Assembly (NCBI RefSeq): GCF_003987335.1
Contig: NZ_PIPK01000006.1
Span: 1-64,000, forward strand
Reading direction: 5' to 3'
DNA length: 64,000 bases
Source of the DNA: Aliidiomarina maris
GTDB taxonomy: Bacteria; Pseudomonadota; Gammaproteobacteria; Enterobacterales; Alteromonadaceae
In this document: positions 18,404-28,020 of the stretch, one piece after another
Layout: each line of letters opens with the position of its first letter
Position numbering within the stretch: the first letter of the stretch is position 1
The notes under the pieces: model-generated
Told to the model about the DNA's origin: nothing
Seen by the model: the letters and a program-made list of their open reading frames with translations, nothing else
Database searches by the model: none
Made by a program: the position numbers and the translations under genes

Positions 18404-19290
18404 TTATGTCGCATTCCGGTGCTCTAACGGTATCGCATAATTGAGTAAGTCGTGCGGTTTTTCGTTATTATATGGCTCAACCCAATCTTCGGTTATTTGC
18501 TTCACTTCGTTTAGGTTGTTGAAGATGTAGTAATCGAGTATGTCATCACGATGAATTCGGTTAAATCATTCAATGTATGCGTTCTGCTATGGGCAGATAG
18601 GCTTGATGTAGCCAATCATAATGTCGTGTGATTTTGCCCAGTTTATAAACACTTCCGAGTTGAATTCACTGCTATTGTCAAACAATATTTTCTCAGGGTA
18701 ACTGTGCCATTCATCAAGTTGGTCAAGATAACGTATACCGCGCGATGATGGCATGTTAGTCGCAATATCAATACCTAATACTTCGCGATTGTAGTCATCA
18801 ATGACATTCAATGTGCGGAACCTGACTTTTTTATGCAGGTTGTCGCTCATACAGTCCATTGACTGGGATTTACCCCTTAGCAGCTAATGGCTCTGGATTG
18901 TGATTGGGCAATCGCTTTTTACCTTTGCGTCGCAAGTTTAGTTTTAGGTCGATATAAACGCGATAAACACGCTTATGATTCCAGCCCTGGCCTAGCTTTC
19001 GAAGGCGTTTGGAACACTTCGGAAACCGCCATCGATGATATCGTTCGTTTAAAGCATTCAAAGCACCTGTTACTGAAGGCTCAGTTCAGCATACACCTGC
19101 TTGGCCGGACGTTTTTCTTCCTCAAGCTCCTTAGTCTGCGCAAATCAGACGCTATCATACCGTCATATTTCTCACGCCGCTTGTAAAACGTTGAATTGCC
19201 AATGCCGTACTTACGGAAGATACCTTTAACCGACATCAGGGCTTCGGCTTTTTTCAAAATCGCCGCGGTCTGCGCACCCCCGTCACAGCA
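18404..19290 (-). mobile_element. Degraded IS3-family insertion sequence (orfA and orfB remnants)
   Basis: Read on the minus strand, orfA remains as ILKKAEALMSVKGIFRKYG and NSTFYKRREKYDGM (about 19280-19180, HTH domain, N-terminus lost). OrfB follows as a frameshifted HTH-type segment (NERYHRWRFPKCSKRLRK, 19060-18870), the DDE integrase core MDCMSDNLHKKVRFRTLNVI with the second Asp in FDNSSEFNSEVF (18859-18600), and after another shift QNAYIE, an in-frame TGA, and FNNLNEVKQITEDWVEPYNN to the stop at 18404. At least three frameshifts or stops make it inactive. A possible terminal repeat starts TGTAAGTGGCCC at 18363; the other end has been lost at the junction with the GGDEF fragment near 19280. 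Confidence 0.8.
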
Positions 19291-19419
19291 AGTATGGGCA
19301 TTGCCCAGTGGCAAGCTGGTGACACGCCAACTGACTGGATAGCACGTGCAGATAGTGCATTATATCAAGCTAAGCACGCCGGGCGTAATCGGTGTGAAAT
19401 ATATACGGCCCCAACCTAA
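19282..19419 (+). pseudogene. C-terminal fragment of a GGDEF (diguanylate cyclase) domain
   Basis: The frame reads VTASMGIAQWQAGD, then WIARADSALYQAKHAGRNR, the invariant last third of a GGDEF domain, ending at TAA 19417. It has no start codon or GGDEF motif: everything upstream is IS3 sequence on the other strand. It is most simply the 3' end of the gene whose N-terminus survives at 16855. It overlaps the end of the next, convergent gene by 4 bp, as a normal gene end would. Confidence 0.75.
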
Positions 19420-19937
19420 AATGCCCGGGCATACGACAGGTTAATAAAATCCATCCCTGGGTTAGTGCGCCCAAGCCCACCATTAGAATAATGCATGTAG
19501 CGCAATGCGATGCTATGACGCGGCGAAAAGCTCCAGTGAAGACCAATTCGATCTTCAAACTGAAAGTAGGTGCCAAGGTGTTTGCTGCCAATTTCGCGTT
19601 CATCCAGCATACTAGCGCCAATACCAAACTCGACGCTCAAGGTGCCTGCCCCAAGTTCGCGGATAGGCTTGCGTAACACAGGCGACAACGCGACCACATT
19701 GATTTTTCCGCTTGCAGTGTCTGACTGGTGCTGCTGCCACTGACTGATACTCACTTCAGGATACCAATACAGCCCCCACCATGGTAAAGGTTGAGCTTGC
19801 ATGGGTTGCACCGCCACACGAACCCCATAGGTTGAATATTCGCCCTGTTGATATTCCACCGCTATCTGACTGGCATTGGCAGAACCTGACATAGCACCGA
19901 AAGACAACATGACAATTGATACTAAGAGACGCAACAT
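19416..19937 (-). CDS. pagL: PagL-like lipid A 3-O-deacylase
   Basis: 173 aa, ATG 19937. Signal peptide (LLVSIVMLSFGAMSGSANAS), then alternating beta strands of a small outer-membrane barrel ending in an aromatic residue (LSYARAF). The PagL catalytic segment is present: RYMHYSNGGLG (His and Ser of the HxS pair) followed by NPGMDF with the acidic residue. Length fits PagL (about 170-185 aa). It would remove the 3-O-acyl chain of lipid A in the outer membrane. It is a single gene, 120 bp downstream of the propeller-cyclase gene on the same strand, possibly transcribed with it. Confidence 0.82.
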   Translation of the reverse strand: MLRLLVSIVMLSFGAMSGSANASQIAVEYQQGEYSTYGVRVAVQPMQAQPLPWWGLYWYPEVSISQWQQHQSDTASGKINVVALSPVLRKPIRELGAGTLSVEFGIGASMLDEREIGSKHLGTYFQFEDRIGLHWSFSPRHSIALRYMHYSNGGLGRTNPGMDFINLSYARAF

Positions 19938-20057
19938 ACTTCATTCCTCCTGCCAATATTATAGTGCGGCATGGAGGGTTTAGGTGGGTGCTTAACGAAA
20001 CTTAACGCTATTGGTTCAATCGAAAAATTCGTGCTTACTCGTGGCTTAAACTGTGCT

Positions 20058-23000
20058 TTATGTTAGCTGCTTGGCGATTTGTAATTGGTTACGCCCACTC
20101 TCTTTGGCCCGATATAGTGCATTGTCAGCGTCCACTAAAGCTTTGTCGTAATTGTACCCTTGGACTAATTCGGTCAGGCCAATACTCATGGTTACTTTCC
20201 AACCTTCGGGCAATTGTTTGAAACGAGTTGCAGCCATCGCATCGCGTAAACGCTCACACACAACCTTGGCCTCTTGCGGCGTTGCATTTGGGAACAACAC
20301 AGCGAACTCTTCGCCGCCCCAGCGCGCAATAAAATCAACATTGCGTAGGTTGGTGGTTAATACTTCACCTACCTGCACCAACACGCTATCGCCGATGCTG
20401 TGAGTAAAGCTGTCATTGATAGCTTTGAAATGGTCAAGGTCGATGATCGCAATACATAAGGGCGTCATCTCGCGCTTTGCGCGCGCCACCTCTTGCTGCA
20501 CACGCTGATCAAAGGCACGCCGATTAGCAAGCTTCGTTAGTGGGTCCTCATTCGCGAGCAACTCCAGGGCACGTGTTTTTTCAGCCACTAGACGCTTCAG
20601 TTCACGCTCTGTCTGCTCCAACTGGTAAGTACGCCAGTAAAAAACTGCATACACCAAACCGACCACTGCACTCACCACCAATACCCAGAACCAGAGGGTT
20701 TGCCACACCTGTGGCTGGCGTTGAAACTGCAAGTTAGCGGGCTCCGACCACACACCGCCGGGGTAGCGGCTGCGGACTAAAAATTCAAATTCACCTGGTG
20801 GCAAAGCGGTATATTGGGTCGATACTTGCTGATCCTGAGACACCCAATCGCTGTCAAACCCACGTAACTTCACCTGATACTGAATATGATCGGTCATGCG
20901 ATAGCCAAGCCCAGCGAAATAGAACTCTAAACGCTGAGTATCAGCGGACAAGCTCGCCCCTGAGTGCAGTGGTTTTCCATCCGCTAACGCGCGCTCAATT
21001 ACGCTGGTGGGAGGCACCACATCCGACTGACTAAATTCAAATCCATCGACTTTACTGACACCCAATGCGGTAGCAAACCACAAGCGTCCATAACTATCCC
21101 GTAGCGACGACGGCCCACCAGTATTAACTTGGCTACTTACCAAGCCCTCTGCCTCGCGAAAGTGAAAAGTCTGCACCTGCGATTGCACGCCCGCCAATAA
21201 GGCAGCCATCGAATCACCACCGACCACAGTGACCCCACGGTTACTCCCGAGCCACAGGTTGTTCTGCTCATCAAATAAAATATTGAAGTATTTATCGAAC
21301 GGCAGCCCTTGCTCGCGCCCAATCCAATGCCAGCGCTGTTCATTCAAATCATACATCACTAAGCCACGGTCAGTTGCGAACCAAACTTGCTGCTCGTGCA
21401 AGGTAGCTGAAAACGCGTTGCGTGCTGGGGTAAATGCCGCAAGATCGATATGCTCAAACTGCCAGGCATCTGGCTCACCAACCATGTTTACTTGAGTGAT
21501 TCCCATGGTAGAGGTAAAAAAGGCTTGGGTGTGATTGATTAGCACCACATCGGTGACAGTAGCCGGTAAACGACCTGCAGGATCATTGTATTCCTCCACC
21601 AGTTCAAAGCCATCAGGCGTGTCGTCAACCACCGCAAAGCCAGAAGGAATACCAAGAATTAATCGTTGCGGCGTCAATACATAGATGCCGCGCACTTCGT
21701 TGCGCGTCAATCCATGGTCGCGGTTTAGCTGGGCAACTACCTCACCGTCCACCACCTTGAATAAGCCTTTGTTATAACCACCCACATACATACCACCGTC
21801 TGCAGTCGCGGCAAAGGCTAGAATAGAAATAGGGCTAAAATCAGGGTCAGCCACAGCAGCCGTGAACACATTGTCTTGCTTGACACTTAAACCTTGGTTA
21901 GAGCCGACCCAAATACGCTGCTGGGTATCTTCCGCAATGGCACGCACGAAGTTGCCTTGCACCCCATGGGTCTCGGTATAAGAGGTAAACAAAGCGTCGC
22001 GTAACTGTACCAAGCCACTGTGGGTGGAGACCCACATGTTGTTTTCCCGGTCTTTGAATATCGACAATACTTGTGGGTTAGGCAGCCCTGAAGCAGTATC
22101 CATCCAGCTCAAGCCGCTTGCAGTAATGCGACCTAGACCACGCGTGAACGTACCGAACCAAATGCCACCGTATGGTCCTTCGGCAAGTGCCGTAATTGGG
22201 CCGTGTAGTCTGCTATTGGCGATGTCAGGCCAGGGCACGAACGGTTCGCCGGGATTGTTTTGAAAGTACAAGCCATTTTCACTACTCACTAGCATCATAC
22301 CGTTGGAATGTAACAAGAAACCGCGAACTTGCTCATTCGGGAAGGAGGTATCGTGGATAAAGCTATCGCTTGCAGCGTCATAAAAGGCTAACCCGCCGGA
22401 CGTTCCCACCCATAACCGCTCTGGCCGCTCACCTTGAGCGGGTGCCATATACAAACGATATACAAAGCCTTCGGGCAGGCCATCGTCTGTGGTGTAAACA
22501 CGCGTCCGCTGTTGCCCTGTATAACGTGCTACACCGCCTGAGGACGCTGCAGCCCAAACATTGTTTTGATGATCACGTGCCAGTTGAAATACAAAGCCCG
22601 GCGCGATATCCATGCCTTGCCATTGATTGCCATCAAAGTGGGTCATGCCCCCACGTGGGCCGCTGAACCATACCGAGCGACTCGCGGGGTCGGCTACCAC
22701 ACCTAATACGCCAGACTCTGGCATCTGCAGGACGTTGAGGTCGTCGAATACGGTAAATTCACGGCCATTAAAGCGCACTGGCCCTTCCCATGTCGCCAGC
22801 CACAAATAACCGTCTCGGTCTTGGGCTATATTATTTACCGAGTTGTGTGGCAATCCGTCGCGAGTATCCCAACTACGCAGCGCATATTGGCTAAGTGGCT
22901 TGTCATGGTCGGTTAGCGGTAAAGGAGACGGGACAGACGTTGTGTCGCCTGCCTGTGACGGGGGCACCATTAGAAAAGCCGCAAGTGCGAACACGCAATG

Positions 23001-23063
23001 AAGCTGCAAGCACTTGGATGCGCTTAAGCGAGGGGTTGTTTTAAACACTGACGTCCAATCCAT
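20058..23063 (-). CDS. Diguanylate cyclase with periplasmic two-component-type beta-propellers
   Basis: 1001 aa, ATG 23063. Signal region (FALAAFLMVPPSQAG), then about 14 propeller repeats of the Reg_prop type (RDGYLWLATWEGPVRFNG; DRENNMWVSTHSGLVQL; DEQNNLWLGSNRGVTVV), a Y_Y_Y domain near 680-760 (LPPGEFEFLVRSRYPGGVW), one membrane helix (VLVVSAVVGLVYAVFYW) and a cytoplasmic GGDEF domain. The active site is intact (RWGGEEFAVLF) with a product-inhibition I-site RNVD five residues before it, so it should make c-di-GMP and be feedback-controlled. The sensor architecture is that of Bacteroides hybrid two-component sugar sensors, here feeding a cyclase. The ligand is unknown. Confidence 0.9.
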   Translation of the reverse strand: MDWTSVFKTTPRLSASKCLQLHCVFALAAFLMVPPSQAGDTTSVPSPLPLTDHDKPLSQYALRSWDTRDGLPHNSVNNIAQDRDGYLWLATWEGPVRFNGREFTVFDDLNVLQMPESGVLGVVADPASRSVWFSGPRGGMTHFDGNQWQGMDIAPGFVFQLARDHQNNVWAAASSGGVARYTGQQRTRVYTTDDGLPEGFVYRLYMAPAQGERPERLWVGTSGGLAFYDAASDSFIHDTSFPNEQVRGFLLHSNGMMLVSSENGLYFQNNPGEPFVPWPDIANSRLHGPITALAEGPYGGIWFGTFTRGLGRITASGLSWMDTASGLPNPQVLSIFKDRENNMWVSTHSGLVQLRDALFTSYTETHGVQGNFVRAIAEDTQQRIWVGSNQGLSVKQDNVFTAAVADPDFSPISILAFAATADGGMYVGGYNKGLFKVVDGEVVAQLNRDHGLTRNEVRGIYVLTPQRLILGIPSGFAVVDDTPDGFELVEEYNDPAGRLPATVTDVVLINHTQAFFTSTMGITQVNMVGEPDAWQFEHIDLAAFTPARNAFSATLHEQQVWFATDRGLVMYDLNEQRWHWIGREQGLPFDKYFNILFDEQNNLWLGSNRGVTVVGGDSMAALLAGVQSQVQTFHFREAEGLVSSQVNTGGPSSLRDSYGRLWFATALGVSKVDGFEFSQSDVVPPTSVIERALADGKPLHSGASLSADTQRLEFYFAGLGYRMTDHIQYQVKLRGFDSDWVSQDQQVSTQYTALPPGEFEFLVRSRYPGGVWSEPANLQFQRQPQVWQTLWFWVLVVSAVVGLVYAVFYWRTYQLEQTERELKRLVAEKTRALELLANEDPLTKLANRRAFDQRVQQEVARAKREMTPLCIAIIDLDHFKAINDSFTHSIGDSVLVQVGEVLTTNLRNVDFIARWGGEEFAVLFPNATPQEAKVVCERLRDAMAATRFKQLPEGWKVTMSIGLTELVQGYNYDKALVDADNALYRAKESGRNQLQIAKQLT

Positions 23064-23161
23064 GGCAATCCACTATCTAGTGTTAATGGCTTGTAAACTG
23101 GCATACTATTCCTCTTTAGTGCCAACTTTGCAAGCCTTGATCACGCACTTACAATAGTACG

Positions 23162-24118
23162 CTAAGACGTGTGTAACAGCGCTGCCAAGCTTCCTGCGGC
23201 GACGCCCACCCATAACAGTGTAGCCAGAAAAATTGGTTTTAGCCCAGCTTGGCGAATTAAACTAACGCGCAGGCTTGCTCCAACGAAGAATAAGCTTGCT
23301 ACCAGTAGTTGCCTCGCCGTACTGGTTAAGCTGTCGAATACAACCCCAGCTTGTGGCCACCAAGTCACCACGACATTGGCCACCACCATGGCGAGGACGA
23401 ACCAAATAATGAAGCTTGGTACCTTACTCAAGGTTGCTCGCGCACTGGGTGCTTGCGTGTTAAATAGCCAGACACTCACCAACACCACGGGCACGATGAG
23501 TAAGGCACGCGCCAGCTTCAGCGTGGTGGCGGGGGCTACTGCATCAACATGATACGCTTGCGCAGCGCCCACAACTGATGACGTGTCATGAATGGCCAAC
23601 GCGGCCCACACGCCGAAAAGCTCAGGCTCTAAATTGAGTAGTTGACCGACCCATGGAAACAGCAATAAAGCCAAGGCGTTTAAAATAAACACGCAACCCA
23701 ACGCCACTGCAATTTGATCTGTACGTGCGCGAATCGCTGGCGCCACAGCCGCAATCGCACTTCCCCCACAAATGGCAGTGCCGCTCGCGATTAAAAAGCC
23801 AGTTTTACTATCAACCTTTAGCCAACGCGTGACCCACCAGGCCGCCAGCAGTGTCAGGATCACCAAACTCATCAGCGTCACTGCATATTCACGGCCTAAC
23901 GCAGCGGCAGCGCTGAGTTGGATGCCAAAACCTAAACCCACCACCGCGACCGCCAATGTTTTCTTTGCCCAAGTTGCAACCGGTATCGACGCTGGCACCA
24001 GGTTGAATAGCGCTAACACTAACCCTGCGGCCAAGGCACCCGCGGCGTTGATCGGTGCGATAACGACGATTGCAAGAAGCAGAAAAAATAAAACCGGGTG
24101 ACTTAGCAGAGTGCGCAT
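23162..24118 (-). CDS. YeiH/UPF0324 family putative sulfate exporter
   Basis: 318 aa, ATG 24118, about ten hydrophobic helices. Family landmarks are seen: VVGLGFGIQLSAAAALG, the strongly conserved TGFLIASGTAICGGSAIAA in the middle, IHDTSSVVGAA, and FVGASLRVSLIRQAG near the C-terminus. E. coli YeiH is the named relative; the substrate is not experimentally settled across the family, sulfate or sulfonate export being the usual suggestion. The gene is divergent from dinG with 119 bp between starts. No LysR regulator, common next to yeiH, lies beside it. Confidence 0.85.
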   Translation of the reverse strand: MRTLLSHPVLFFLLLAIVVIAPINAAGALAAGLVLALFNLVPASIPVATWAKKTLAVAVVGLGFGIQLSAAAALGREYAVTLMSLVILTLLAAWWVTRWLKVDSKTGFLIASGTAICGGSAIAAVAPAIRARTDQIAVALGCVFILNALALLLFPWVGQLLNLEPELFGVWAALAIHDTSSVVGAAQAYHVDAVAPATTLKLARALLIVPVVLVSVWLFNTQAPSARATLSKVPSFIIWFVLAMVVANVVVTWWPQAGVVFDSLTSTARQLLVASLFFVGASLRVSLIRQAGLKPIFLATLLWVGVAAGSLAALLHTS

Positions 24119-24237
24119 AATAGGCTCGCGTTGATGATGAATGTAGCGGGTTGATTTTGTCGTTCAAATGTTTAACCCAGACGTGCCACGACATACTGAG
24201 CTAGGGTATACTGAAGCGCTCAGTTGACCACCTTCGA

Positions 24238-26364
24238 ATGTTGCCCATGGTACCTCAAAACGTCAAAGCCTTAATGCAAAAAACGCTCAATGCCATGCGC
24301 TCCGACACCCAGTTTAGTAGCCGCAAAGGTCAAATGGTGATGTTTGCCGAAGTCGCGAAAACTATTTTCGGCGAGTATCAGCAGCCCGACCAGCCACATC
24401 GAGCTTTAGTGGTTGAAGGGCAGACCGGTGCGGGCAAAACCTTAGGCTACCTGTTGCCAGCGATTGCCAGCGCAATCAAGTTGAAGAAACATGTGGTGGT
24501 AGCGACCGCAAATGTGGCCTTGCAGCAACAAATTATACAGCATGATCTGCCTCGTTTACGTAAGGCAGGCCTGCATTTTGAGCAAGCGTTTGTGGCCGGG
24601 CGTGGCCGCTACCTTTGTCGGCGTGACGCAGAAGCCTTTGTCCACGACCAGGACAGTGCCGACTTATTGAGTGATGAACACACTCAACAACGCAGTCAAC
24701 AAGCCCAGCAACGCGTCGCCCAGCTGATTCAGTTATTCGATGCCAACCAATGGAACGGGCTAAAGGACGACTTTCCAGGTAAAGCCAACTTAGACACTGG
24801 CTGGTGGCAACAAGTCAACGCCAATCGCGACACATGTTCGAAACAAAACTGCGCGTATTATCACGACTGTGCTTTTTTCCGCGCCCGCCAGGATGTTCGT
24901 GATGCGCAGGTGATAGTGACTAACCATGCGATGCTATATGCCGATATGCTGCAGGCGGAAGCCGATATGCGTTTGTTGCCACCCGCAGAACGCACGATTC
25001 TGGTGATTGACGAGGCACACCATGTGCGCGATACCTTTCGCAGTGCGCTCGCAGCGGCTCTGGATTTTGAACAACTTGCGCATATCGACCGCTACCATGG
25101 CCGCTATGTCAACCATCTACAAAGCTTGGTCAACGGCGCCGACCTGAATGTGGTGAATATTGACGAAGTCGCACAAACCTTGCGCAATGACTTCAAAGCC
25201 CTTGCCCAGCACGCATCGCTCATATCCGATCTCGCCCATGGCTACCTTGAGAGTGAACCCACGCAACGCATATTTCGCTTTGAACAAGGGCGCCTGCCAA
25301 GTGCCTTGCACATGCTCATCAGTGAGCACATGCTGCCCACTCTTGAAGCTATCGAACAGGCTATCGGGAAAGTGCTTGGCAAAGTCACTGAGGCTAAAAC
25401 CAAGACCATTAGCGAGGACAGTCGCTTACAAAATTACTTCGGTGCTTTGCGTAACCTGCATGGCAGCCTCACTCAAGCGATTGAAGCCTGTGCCTTGCTA
25501 CGTGCTGAAATAAACCCCAAGCAAGGCATTGCACGCTGGCTGGTGAAGCGCTCAGACCAACGTAGCGATATCAGCCTGAATGCCACCCCTATTCAGGTTG
25601 GTCGCCAGTTTGAACGTGAAATCATTACACCGACGTTCGCGACTATTCTTACGTCTGCGACCCTGCAAAGCCTTGGTAATTTCAAGCGCTTTAGTGAGCA
25701 ACTATGCTTGTATCAAAAAGACGGTGTGCAGTTTCTTGTCGTTGCCTCGCCTTTTGACTATCAGCAAGCGGAAATTATTACGTTTAAGTCATTGCCCGAG
25801 CCTCAATTTAGTCAAGAGGCGAAACACACGCAGTCAATTTTGCGGCGCTTCGGGAAGGACCTTGATAGTCACCGCGGGGCGCTCATGCTATTTGCTTCGA
25901 GACGCCAGATGGAAGCTTTCTGTGCAGCCTTACCCGCGCCGCTCAAGGCGGATGCGTTGATTCAATACACCAGCACACGCGATAACCTAATCCGTACCCA
26001 TAAGAAGCGCATTGATACCGGCCAACGCTCAATTCTGATTGGCTGCCAGAGCTTTTCAGAGGGTCTTGATTTACCCGGTGAGTACCTCACTTGGGTCGGT
26101 ATCGCAAAGCTCCCATTCGCAGATGTCAATTGCCCGATTGCGGCCGCCGAAAGTGAGTTTGTTGCCGCCTTAGGTTTGCATCCATTTGCGTTGATTGCGT
26201 TACCCGACGCCAGCCGCCGACTGATTCAAAGTGTCGGGCGTTTAATGCGCAGTCAAAGCTGCCATGGACAGGTAGTCATTTATGATTCTCGCTTGCAAAC
26301 CAAAGGGTACGGCAAGCAACTTCTGGACGCACTTCCGCCCATGCGACAGCGCACTGTGAGCTAA
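24238..26364 (+). CDS. dinG: ATP-dependent DNA helicase DinG
   Basis: 708 aa, close to E. coli DinG (716). Walker A is EGQTGAGKTLGYLLP, motif II is VIDEAHHVRD (DEAH), and late motifs include SFSEGLDLPGEYL and QSVGRLMRSQ. The iron-sulfur cluster of the XPD/DinG group is represented by GRYLCRRDAEAF and CSKQNCAYYHDC, giving four cysteines in the expected spacing. It unwinds 5'-to-3', including D-loops and R-loops, and in E. coli is LexA-controlled. I see no obvious SOS box immediately before the start (the upstream 119 bp is shared with the YeiH gene). The start is ATG 24238 or 24247; neither has a strong ribosome-binding site. Confidence 0.93.
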   Translation: MLPMVPQNVKALMQKTLNAMRSDTQFSSRKGQMVMFAEVAKTIFGEYQQPDQPHRALVVEGQTGAGKTLGYLLPAIASAIKLKKHVVVATANVALQQQIIQHDLPRLRKAGLHFEQAFVAGRGRYLCRRDAEAFVHDQDSADLLSDEHTQQRSQQAQQRVAQLIQLFDANQWNGLKDDFPGKANLDTGWWQQVNANRDTCSKQNCAYYHDCAFFRARQDVRDAQVIVTNHAMLYADMLQAEADMRLLPPAERTILVIDEAHHVRDTFRSALAAALDFEQLAHIDRYHGRYVNHLQSLVNGADLNVVNIDEVAQTLRNDFKALAQHASLISDLAHGYLESEPTQRIFRFEQGRLPSALHMLISEHMLPTLEAIEQAIGKVLGKVTEAKTKTISEDSRLQNYFGALRNLHGSLTQAIEACALLRAEINPKQGIARWLVKRSDQRSDISLNATPIQVGRQFEREIITPTFATILTSATLQSLGNFKRFSEQLCLYQKDGVQFLVVASPFDYQQAEIITFKSLPEPQFSQEAKHTQSILRRFGKDLDSHRGALMLFASRRQMEAFCAALPAPLKADALIQYTSTRDNLIRTHKKRIDTGQRSILIGCQSFSEGLDLPGEYLTWVGIAKLPFADVNCPIAAAESEFVAALGLHPFALIALPDASRRLIQSVGRLMRSQSCHGQVVIYDSRLQTKGYGKQLLDALPPMRQRTVS

Positions 26365-26460
26365 GTTAACCGACAGCAAAGTTAAAAACTCAGCGATTCC
26401 CTTGCTTAAATGCTAAAAAATTGTTTTATTTAGTCTTTGTCGCTTATGAAAGCAGAGACT

Positions 26461-28020
26461 ATGTCCGCGAAACGCACCGCACTTAAACTTACCGCTGTGT
26501 ATATTACCTTTGGACTGGCGTGGATATTACTGTCTGATCAAGCCTTATTGTTACTGCTTGATGACCCAGCTTGGCTTGCTCGGGCGCAGACCCTTAAAGG
26601 GTGGGCTTTCGTTTTATTGACCGGTATTCTGTTCGGATTAATGGCTTACTTGAGCTTGATACGCCAACAACGTCTACACGAGTACGACACTTTAACTGGA
26701 TTACTCAGCCAATATAAATTTCGCGAAGTCGCCGAGCAGCATTTGCTGGCTGCACGCCAATTCCAAGAACAGTGTGCCCTCGCGATTATCAATATCGATG
26801 GCTTTCGCCAAATTAACGGGCAATTAGGCCAGCGCCAAGCGGATGAGCTACTGCAAGCGTTAGCTGAGCGCTTGCGCTTCGAACTGCCAAGCCAAGCCAG
26901 TATCGGTCGGATCGCTGCGGATGAATTTTGCGTGGCGTTGCGCGCGGTTGACGCATTGACACAGCTGGCGCAGACTATCGAGCGTGTGCAGGTGCGTGTA
27001 CAACATGCTGTGGATGCTGTCAGCCGTAATCCACACCATGATGTTATTTTAACCTGTAGCGCAGGCCTGGCTAGCTTTCCGCAAGACGCTGAACACAGTA
27101 AAGGGCTGTTCAGCGCGGCGAACTTAGCGCTCGCGGAGGCCAAAGAGTTTGGCCGTGGTGGGCTTTCCACGTATCACTCGGAATACGGTGAGCAGGTCCG
27201 CCAGCGCACGCAGCTCGCACGTGATCTTGACCTCGCGCTAAGCGCTGCGAACCAACCTGCAAGTACGCCCGGTTTATATTTGGTGTACCAACCACAATAT
27301 TCTATAAACTCATCTGGCACGCCCAAGTTGATTGGGGTTGAAGCCTTACTGCGCTGGTCGCACCCCGAACATGGCCTGGTGTCGCCCGCGCTCTTTATTG
27401 ACATCGCAGAGCAGCAAGGCCTTATACATCGCTTAACTGATTTTGTGTGCGCGCGAGCGGTAGCGGATCTCGAACAATATCAATGCTTTGATAAAATTGA
27501 CTACGTGTCAATTAACGTGTCAGCCCTTGATATTAACAGTGCGCAAGCTGAGCTGGACTTCGCCCGCCGCTTTGAAGCGGATGAGCGTGCTCACGCCTGG
27601 TTGCGCGCTGGTAAAATCCAATTAGAGATCACCGAGACCGCGCTTATGCATAGCACGCGTCCGCAAGCCCTGCTACAACGCTTACGCCAACGTGGTTTGC
27701 GCTTGTCCATCGATGACTTTGGTACCGGCTATTCGTCACTCAGCGTGATTAGTCGCTTGCCCATTGATGAACTTAAAATCGACCAAAGCTTTATTCATAG
27801 CCTTAACGAAGGTAGCAGCGAAGCACTGATTGTGCGCGCCATTATTGCGATGGCGCATTCATTGAAGCTGACCGTGGTAGCAGAGGGCGTTGAAACCGCA
27901 GAACAACTCACTATCTTGCGTGAATTGGCATGTGACACAGTACAAGGGTATTATTTAGCGAAACCCGTTACGCCCGATAAGCTCGAGGAGTTGTATGCCC
28001 CAAGATACTCAAGCCCTTAA
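26461..28020 (+). CDS. GGDEF-EAL protein, degenerate GGDEF and intact EAL
   Basis: About 519 aa from ATG 26461 (longer starts at 26446 and 26437 exist; none has a strong ribosome-binding site). Two N-terminal membrane helices (LTAVYITFGLAWILLSD; GWAFVLLTGILFGLMAYLS), then a GGDEF domain whose active site reads RIAADEF, so cyclase activity is unlikely. The EAL domain has all the usual residues: VEALLRWSHPEHG, NVSALDIN, EITETALM, IDDFGTGYSSL, KIDQSFI, VVAEGVET and QGYYLAKP. It is predicted to be a membrane-bound c-di-GMP phosphodiesterase, with the dead GGDEF possibly binding GTP as an activator. It overlaps the next gene by 26 bp. Confidence 0.92.
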   Translation: MSAKRTALKLTAVYITFGLAWILLSDQALLLLLDDPAWLARAQTLKGWAFVLLTGILFGLMAYLSLIRQQRLHEYDTLTGLLSQYKFREVAEQHLLAARQFQEQCALAIINIDGFRQINGQLGQRQADELLQALAERLRFELPSQASIGRIAADEFCVALRAVDALTQLAQTIERVQVRVQHAVDAVSRNPHHDVILTCSAGLASFPQDAEHSKGLFSAANLALAEAKEFGRGGLSTYHSEYGEQVRQRTQLARDLDLALSAANQPASTPGLYLVYQPQYSINSSGTPKLIGVEALLRWSHPEHGLVSPALFIDIAEQQGLIHRLTDFVCARAVADLEQYQCFDKIDYVSINVSALDINSAQAELDFARRFEADERAHAWLRAGKIQLEITETALMHSTRPQALLQRLRQRGLRLSIDDFGTGYSSLSVISRLPIDELKIDQSFIHSLNEGSSEALIVRAIIAMAHSLKLTVVAEGVETAEQLTILRELACDTVQGYYLAKPVTPDKLEELYAPRYSSP

